From: Cudoniella acicularis | Lineage: Eukaryota; Ascomycota; Leotiomycetes; Helotiales; Helotiaceae | DNA length: 12,479 nt | Direction of reading: 5' to 3' | NCBI GenBank assembly: GCA_013054445.1 | Contig: JAAMPI010001594.1 | Location: 1 to 12,479, forward strand | Shown here: positions 6,712 to 12,479 of the stretch, piece by piece | Layout of the letters: the number at the start of each line of letters is the position of its first letter | How positions within the stretch are numbered: the first letter of the stretch is position 1 | Notes under the pieces: generated by a model | The model's database searches: none | Seen by the model: only the letters and a program-made list of their open reading frames with translations | Told to the model about the DNA's origin: nothing | Translations under genes and position numbers: made by a program

Positions 6712-8581
6712 TCATCGCCTGACCTCTTCAGCCTCAACCACACGACTTCTGAACCCGATTTTCTCCTTCATCCTCTGGATCAATGGCTCCTTCGCCTCCT
6801 CTCGGTCATACAATGGCTTGTGCTCTTCGGAAATATCATGCGTACCGTCGTAATCGACATGCACAAAAGCTCTCTCGACATCTGCCAACCCCTCAAGTTT
6901 CCGCTGAAGTCCTTCCGCGACGTCATGTGTGACCCTGAGGGGTAAATCTTCCGCCATAATAATATCGACCTCAACATAATATTTATCTCCCGCATGATAC
7001 GCTCTCGCCTTTATCGAGTCAGCTCCGTTCTTCATTCCAGGCGACGAAAGAGTAAAACTTACGGTATCGATTTTCAAAATTCTCTTGTCATGCGTCACAG
7101 CCACGTACACCAGCTTGTTCAAAAAGTCCTGTGGTGCGCTCTTCCCGACCAGGTACCACATGTGTTCGAAGGCTGTGCTTGCCCAAGAGAAGAGGATCAA
7201 GCAAGCGATGCAGATTGCACCTGTGGGGTCCAGGAACCAGACTTTCTTGAATTTCGTGCCGACGATGGACATTACGAGACCGAAGGCATTGACAGCAATA
7301 TCATTGCGATGGTCAAGCTGTGGAGGGTCAGCTTCAGTTGGAAGATATGTGATTGGGGACTCAAACCATGAAAATTCCTGCGGCTGGATAACGGCGGAGA
7401 GCAAAGCAGTAGACGAACATGCAACCTTTGGAGAAGACTAGAATGTTGTGTCAGCAATATGCATCACTTGGAAAGGGAAGAGCTTTGGATTATGGTAATT
7501 GAAGGTGAAGGCTGCAAAGAACGCAAATGAAAAGCACTAAAGCTAGATTCGAGACTCGAACATGTTGACAAGAGATCGGGGAGAAAAGGAGAAAGGGGGG
7601 AACACAAGACGGTGACCCTTACTCGCTATGCCGACGAAGATCAACGGGATGAGCTTCAATACTTCATTATCCTTTGGCCCACCTCCAAGACTCCTTGCTG
7701 ACTCAACCTAGATGTTGTCAACCACGTCACTTTTGCCAATAGTCAGAGCAACTTACGATCAGTTGAACAGCAACAGTTGTCATCAAAGCACAGAAAAGGA
7801 TAATTCCAACGGTTTCAACCCGCTTTCGGCCCTACATCCATGAAGGTTAGAGTTGAAGTAACAGATGATGCGCAGATCTGAGGCACATACGACTGGGAAT
7901 TTCTTGACATTAGGCTTGGCTGCCAGTCTTGACGTTATCAACATCACAATCGAGCTAACAAGGTCCATCTAACATGCCGTCAGCATTGCGCAATTATCAA
8001 GTTTGCATGGATGGAAGACCGACAAATGCATCGGCCGCGGTACCGAACAATGAGAGTGACCCAGTCGTGATCGCTGCATACATCTGTATTATGAACAGGA
8101 AGAAGTTGACGCCGAAACTTCCATTGATGGCCAACTTGACCTTCCATCCATTCTGAAGGGCATCTTCAATCTCCAGAGCCTCTTCATCACTACTCCCAAG
8201 GTAGGCATCGATGAGAGCATTCTGTCGATTATAATACTTCTTAACCCGTCTAACCTTCCCTCCTGGAGGAGCTTTGAGGATCGAATGCTTGGTATTATCT
8301 TTGTGCTTAGCAGCTCTCAGCTGAAAAGGATCCTCATCTTCGGCAGTGATGGCATCTATATCCCCGTTTGACACGACATCTTCTCGGAAAGATGGGCTGG
8401 TATTGAGAGCTTGTGTCGAGACTTGAGGCTGTTCCTTTGGCATTGCCGACCCAGAATCCGGATCGGTTATTTCCGGCGCTGATGATGATGTGTGTTGGAT
8501 GTTTGCCGTCTCAGCTGGTTCATGATCTGAGGAACCGGCTGCAATCTTGTCAACTCGGCTAGAGCTTAAGGTTGAATCCAT
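6712..8581 (-). CDS. Mn-type cation diffusion facilitator (CDF/MTP family metal transporter)
   Basis: Metal/proton antiporter, probably moving Mn2+ out of the cytosol into a compartment. Seven exons on the minus strand (8581-8024, 7968-7891, 7831-7757, 7707-7623, 7437-7367, 7317-7063, 7008-6712) give 472 residues, all junctions in frame. Introns are 49-59 nt except intron 4 (7438-7622, 185 nt). Residues 1-145 are a hydrophilic, acidic/Ser-rich cytosolic tail with KKYYNRQNALID near 114-125. TM1 starts near WKVKLAINGSFGVNFFLF. The metal-site motifs are D184-x3-D188 (ADAFMD, spanning intron 1) in TM2 and D291-x3-D295 (DHRND) in TM5. The DxxxD pair is characteristic of Mn-CDFs; Zn-CDFs have His in one position. 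The C-terminal metallochaperone-like domain (about 350-450) contains AYHAGDKYYVEVDIIM and ERAFVHVDYD. Full length. Mn specificity is by motif; Fe or other metals are possible. Confidence 0.93.
7438..7622 (-). other. Long intron 4 of the CDF gene
   Basis: At 185 nt it is about three times the other introns of the gene (49-59 nt). The ends are GTAAGG and TTCTAG. It contains an internal CTTTGCAG acceptor-like site, a later GTGATG donor-like site, and the 13-nt inverted repeat TTCGAGACTCGAA (7548-7560). A cassette between those internal sites would be 44 nt and would break the frame, so it is not taken as coding. Skipping the whole stretch joins GIA to IFSKGC, as expected for the family. Confidence 0.75.
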
Positions 8582-8774
8582 GTCGGAAAGATTCTGATAT
8601 TGATGAGACTAGGTGAGCTGAGAATATGTGCCTATAGTATCGATTTCAAATGGTAGTTTTTGCGATACAAAAATTTGTTAATGCGAGGAATCTGGACGAA
8701 GTAACCTACAAATAACTTGGGACAGGCACTCTGAGAGCTGCCAGTTCCATTTGGCCAGTGGCGATACAGACTCG

Positions 8775-8781
8775 TGACTCA
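8775..8781. promoter_or_regulatory. AP-1/Gcn4-type site upstream of the CDF gene
   Basis: A perfect TGACTCA, the site for CPC1/CpcA (Gcn4-like) bZIP factors, about 195 nt upstream of the CDF start codon. Supported by a single 7-mer and its position. Confidence 0.35.
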
Positions 8782-9222
8782 GTACCCATTGATCGGCAGC
8801 AGCCAAGGCTATGTTGAAGCGCGGAACCACGCAGTAGATGTCTGAAACTGAAGACCTCTTGGCCTAAATCACCCATCTTTCTAGGTCCAATTCACAAATC
8901 ATTCCAAAAAAGCAAGCAACATTGCTCCACAAGTTCGTTGGCAGTCTGTTTAAACTTAATGGATATCTATTCTTGGCAGTTTCAGCTGCGTAACACCAAA
9001 GCTTCTTGAGAGAGCTCCTACCGCAAGCTCATGTCTAGCATTGCGATTGGCTATATGTGGAGATTCAACATGTATAGCATACGCAACTTTCTAGTGTGCA
9101 TGGATGATGCATCGAGAAATTGATTGACCCACTCGGGGAGCCTGTCAAAAAATCATGCAGCAAGGTCTAGGGTCGACGTCCCGAAAAATAAAATTCTCCG
9201 GGTCTCTCGATTGGACAATCCT

Positions 9223-9254
9223 CCTTTATAGGAACAGGGAAGAGCCTTATAAGG
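9223..9254. promoter_or_regulatory. Two CArG boxes (SRF/Mcm1-type MADS sites) 22 bp apart
   Basis: CCTTTATAGG (9223-9232) and CCTTATAAGG (9245-9254) both match CC(A/T)6GG exactly; the second is a perfect palindrome. Start-to-start spacing is 22 bp, about two helical turns. They lie 640-670 nt upstream of the CDF start and about 1.65 kb upstream of the permease. The consensus is expected about once per 16 kb at equal base frequencies, so the pair is unlikely by chance. Ascomycete Mcm1 is the natural candidate binder. Confidence 0.5.
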
Positions 9255-9963
9255 CCAAAGCACTGATCTGACCGTTGTCAGTTCTTGACTCGGGGAATTG
9301 TTTGGAAAGGTTATTTATTTATATACGGTGGAGTCTTACTGGGGAAACGTGGTGACGAATGGTGAGCCCAGCTCTGCTTGGCTTCGTTAAAGTGTATAGA
9401 AACATTGTTTCCCAATCCTATTAATTGGCAGCCATTTCTCTTCCTCCTGTTCATAATGTATCTTGGAAAATAATCGTGAAAACTGCATATGCATGGTGAT
9501 CATCGGTATCAGATCGATGAACAATACAGAAGTGCCGAAAAATATATGCCGAGAACCCTGAGATCGTCCCGATTTCAAGCCTTACTGTGAAGCAAGATAT
9601 GCCAGAATTCTGCCAGCTGTAACTCCTGTTGTCCAGAGGAGCACTTGGCCTACGAACGCAACACTGCAGACAAGCTTCGTCAAGACTTCTAGCGTTTTCC
9701 ATTGCTTAAGTCAATCATGCTTAAATTGCCAATGCAGATCACACATGTCATGTTTTAGACCTTCCGGTGCTCTGGCCCCTGAGTTTGTAGCTGCCTCGTT
9801 ATGATTGGTCTGAGATCAGGCGAAACTAGCGGGTCGGCGCGACTTCCCTACTAGCGCCTCTCGCTTCACGATGCTTCATTCGACGTCGAGAACTTGGTAT
9901 CAACGCCACCGCGACCTCCCAACGGCAAGTGACGAGTGACAAACTTGACTGATCAGTGACATT

Positions 9964-9978
9964 CTATCTGATCTTATC
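9964..9978 (-). promoter_or_regulatory. Double GATA motif in the CDF-permease intergenic region
   Basis: The minus strand reads GATAAGATCAGATAG. It contains a GATAAG and ATCAGATAG, which differs by one base from the SreA iron-repressor consensus ATCWGATAA. It is about 930 nt upstream of the permease start. Iron control would fit that gene, but the match is imperfect and distant; a nitrogen GATA factor (AreA) is equally possible. Confidence 0.25.
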
Positions 9979-10908
9979 ACAGCCACAACTGTCCCTTTTC
10001 CACTTTTGTAGGCTTCCCCAGATGCTTCCCTCCCTCTAGGTCTTTGCCCACGATGACATTGCGGAATGTGGAGGAATGGTCTCGACCACCAGAATCTCCT
10101 TAGGGTGAGTAAGATGAACCTGCTAAATGGCTTCTCCAAGCACTGGCAAATATTGCTTGAACTTTGTGATGCGAAAATCTCTTGGCACAAAGGAAACCAT
10201 CGATGCAGCGATATGCCTTCAAGTTGAAGAGCCTCTTGTCTGTGCCCCTCTACGACGCCGTTGAATTGCTCGGACCAGCATTCCTCTGCACAAGCGCTTA
10301 CGCGGCAAGCTGTCCTAGACCCTTCAAGCCACTCGTACGTTATTACTTACTTGTTCCACCACTTGGCGCATTAAGAGTCCCCGTTCCCCATGGCTTGGCT
10401 AAGTTTTTTTTGTTTTACGTGCCTCGATCAACTTCCTCAACACGCATGTTGACATGTATGAGGTTTGGCAAACTGATATCATTTCTATCTACGCTCGTTC
10501 CTATATCTAAAATTGTTTGCCAAGGTTGATTTTTAGTGGGGTCTGTTCGAAGAGAGTATCACCAGCTGTCGTTAATACTTGGCGAATTTGTTTCTCAGAA
10601 TCGGTATCACATTGCCGTTGAACGGTTCGTACTGGCTCACCTGTTCTCTAGTCGTTTGGTTAGTTACCTTGCAACTATTATCGAGTCATCTTGAAGTTGA
10701 CGCCCTTGTTCTATGACTAGTTCCCCAACTGAAATCGTCCCACCGCACGCCTCAGATATCAAATACCCATGCCCATTTCCCTTCACGCATTACATTCCAG
10801 TCACGATTTATTGTTATATCCTTCACGGCCCGCTGATTTTTCCTTCTCCTCACGCATAATAATATTCTTCCTGGTTCTGGATTCTCGAGTTGCTCTAGGT
10901 GGCTTGGG

Positions 10909-12479
10909 ATGTTCGCCAGTATATTGAACAAGATGCCTTCTCTCATGCAGAGAATCAAGCTGTCCATCTTTCCCGCCAAAGGGCCAATATACGCCGCGGC
11001 ACCAACACAGAAGGTACGAACGGATTTCGCTGGACCGACTCCGCCACCACCTTCCTACACCACCGACAAAAACCTCAAAGCACTCTCGAGAGTCCAAACC
11101 ACAGAAATCTCCTCCCCAGAAGAGATAACCTCCGCCAAAAAACCAAATGTCTTCGACAAGATTACCAGGCCGCCGGCTCGAGCACTGTCTTCTTCGTCAT
11201 GCTGGCAATCATTTTGGCTTGGGTGATTCTCGGTATCGTGTACGGCACGACAGATACTTGGCAAATCCTGATGCAGAATGGAAGTTCGATTCAGGTTTAT
11301 ATTTCGGATATTTTGCTTATTCGTCAACAACAAAATGCGGCGAGGGTGCTTATGACTGCTATGGCGGAGATTCAGTCCAGGGGTAATACGTGTGAGCGCT
11401 TGCTAAGACAGATTCCGGATTGTCAATGGATGGAGACGCATAAGGAGGCTCCGAAGCAGCTTACAGTTAATGGCAGGCTGATTGATGATGAGGTTGAAGA
11501 GTCTTTGTACATGGCGACAGGACGACCGTCTCGATTTCAATATGTCGTAAGCAGCTTCTTTCTTTGGCACTTCCTCTTTATTCCCTTATCCTCCCGCCTC
11601 TTCCAAACTCCATAATTGAAGCAAAAACATAATACTAACCGCCAAAGTGGAGCAAAATGTGTCACGGCACCGCCAAAGCCCTCGGCTCCCTCTACGCCTA
11701 CATCTTCTACTGGATCGGCATCTTCGCATGGGTTGGAATCGGAGAACTCTTCTCCTTCAGCAACACCTGGCAACTCTACGTCAACACCGCCACCGCCGTA
11801 GCCCTGACCTTCACCAGCGTCTTCCTCCAAAACATCCAACAACAACAAGAAGACAAACTCGAATCCTGCCTCCAATACGCTCTAAAAATCGACGCCGAAG
11901 TAGAACACCGCCTGCGCGAGCTCACTTCCGACTCAAAACCCAACCCGATTTTCGAAATTGCGCCCAGGAAGCGCGATTGGATCGAGCGGTCCATTGATGG
12001 ATTTGCAGATATCATGGGCTCTGGCGTCGGCGTTGTGCTTTCCTTAACCGTGACGATTGTCTGGATAGCTGTGGGCCCGACGTTGGAATTCAGCGATAAC
12101 TGGTGGCTTATAATCGGCACTTTCACCGGTCTCGTTGGCTTCATTGACGGTTTCATCCTCAGAAACATGTATTACCGCGAAGAACAAGACGTCAACAAAC
12201 AATTCCAAGCCGTTTCTTTCGCGGATCGCAAACTCCTCGACCTGCTTAACGTTCATATCGCTGAAAGACTCCCCGTAAAACACCCCCTCGCCGCTAGAAT
12301 CAGCCTTCGAACAGGCAACGCATTAGGGCATCGAGCCACAACTCTAATTTCGGTTCTTTTCGTGATTTTACTGTTGGCGATTGCGACCGGGATGCAATGG
12401 AGTGTTACAGGGCAACTTTTGTGTAATACGCCTACGATGATTATTGAGGGTTTTTTGTTGTTGGTGCTTATTCAGGCGC
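10909..12479 (+). CDS. FET4-like low-affinity iron/divalent metal permease; apparent frameshift, 3' end beyond window
   Basis: Plasma-membrane permease of the low-affinity iron permease family (Fe2+, with Cu/Zn side activities in yeast Fet4). Exon 1 is 10909-11546 and exon 2 runs from 11648 to the right edge, with intron 11547-11647 (GTAAGC..AAAG). The N-terminus (MFASILNKMPSL to NVFDKIT) reads in one frame. From about 11163 the family sequence continues in the -1 frame (QAAGSSTVFFVMLAIILAW, DTWQILMQ, SIQVYISDILLIRQQQNA), so one base appears missing near 11161-11170. Exon 2 has ALGSLYAYIFYWIGIFAWVG, NTWQLYVNTATAVALTF, MGSGVGVVLSLTVTIVW, NWWLIIGTFTGLVGFIDGF and a long hydrophobic stretch before the edge, all family-like membrane segments. 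The long open downstream frame argues for an assembly error or a very recent mutation. The start is the first ATG of the N-terminal frame. Confidence 0.85.

Larger units (their letters stand above)
8582..10908. other. Divergent intergenic region between the CDF and permease genes
   Basis: About 2.3 kb with no convincing gene. There is no open frame worth noting from 8582 to 9386. From 9387 to 10530 there are minus frames at 9387-9578, 9451-9702 and 9900-10190, and a plus frame at 10182-10529. None has a recognisable domain, a signal, or agreement with the codon usage of neighbours. TTATTTATTTATATA near 9311-9325 resembles a plus-strand TATA region, but only a 21-codon frame follows it. The regulatory motifs listed separately lie here. 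Confidence 0.55.

Noticed and set aside
10036..10119. Minus-strand stretch reading THPKEILVVETIPPHSAM, faintly like the C-terminal PK..VV..IP motif of AMP-forming ligases
   Set aside because: The match is about a dozen residues, bounded by stops on both sides, lacks the following GK lysine motif in frame, and nothing else of the family is nearby. Chance is the better explanation; a BLASTX of 9800-10500 would settle it.
9900..10190. Minus-strand frame of 96 residues
   Set aside because: Basic and Ser/Cys-rich, with no recognisable motif, no sensible splice partners and no promoter.
10182..10529. 115-residue plus-strand frame
   Set aside because: No domain, and its hydrophobic runs are not organised as a signal peptide or membrane protein.
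11014..11090. A 77-nt GTACGA..CTCGAG intron that would bring the permease N-terminus into the downstream frame
   Set aside because: It removes PTPPPPSYTTDKNL and replaces the plausible NVFDKIT segment with frame-shadow sequence lacking the third-base pattern seen in the original frame. The acceptor is poor. RNA data could still overturn this.
11150..11170. Programmed -1 frameshifting at the A6 run near 11135-11140
   Set aside because: The run is in the wrong register for an X XXY YYZ slippery heptamer, and the protein evidence puts the shift about 25 nt further downstream.

Overview
This window looks like nuclear DNA of a filamentous ascomycete (Pezizomycotina). The evidence is: genes separated by 1-2.3 kb of non-coding DNA; short introns (mostly 49-67 nt, with GT..AG ends and CTRAY-like branch sites); and a gene set of a cellulose-attacking AA9 monooxygenase, a fungal Cys-rich GPI protein, a Mn-type cation diffusion facilitator and a FET4-type iron permease. 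A leotiomycete is a guess from overall resemblance, not proved. No tRNA, rRNA, CRISPR array or intact transposon was seen.

Layout, left to right. (1) 1-925, minus: secreted AA9 lytic polysaccharide monooxygenase, its C-terminus cut by the left edge. Its first intron lacks a normal GT donor and reads best as an AT-AC intron. (2) 926-2278: intergenic, with a G-rich stretch of CreA-type sites and one XlnR/XYR1-type hexamer upstream of the AA9 gene. (3) 2279-3310, minus: intronless, cysteine-free, zinc-independent MDR oxidoreductase. (4) 3311-5054: 1.7 kb intergenic stretch with several palindromes, including a perfect 25-bp one and repeated everted CGG pairs. (5) 5055-5706, minus: 198-residue GPI-anchored protein with four CxxxC pairs and a cluster of PacC-type motifs upstream. 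(6) 6712-8581, minus: Mn-type CDF transporter in seven exons. (7) 8582-10908: 2.3 kb divergent intergenic region with two CArG boxes 22 bp apart, an AP-1 site and GATA-type motifs. (8) 10909-12479, plus: FET4-like low-affinity metal permease, cut by the right edge and carrying an apparent one-base frameshift before its first membrane segment.

There is no obvious biosynthetic cluster. Functionally, the left side concerns plant polymer attack and general redox chemistry, the middle the cell surface, and the right side metal homeostasis, where a Mn-type exporter and an iron permease are divergently arranged. The strongest items for follow-up are the probable AT-AC intron in the AA9 gene, the permease frameshift, the paired CArG boxes, the PacC-motif cluster and the CCG-N5-CGG palindrome group. 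All binding sites are motif matches only.
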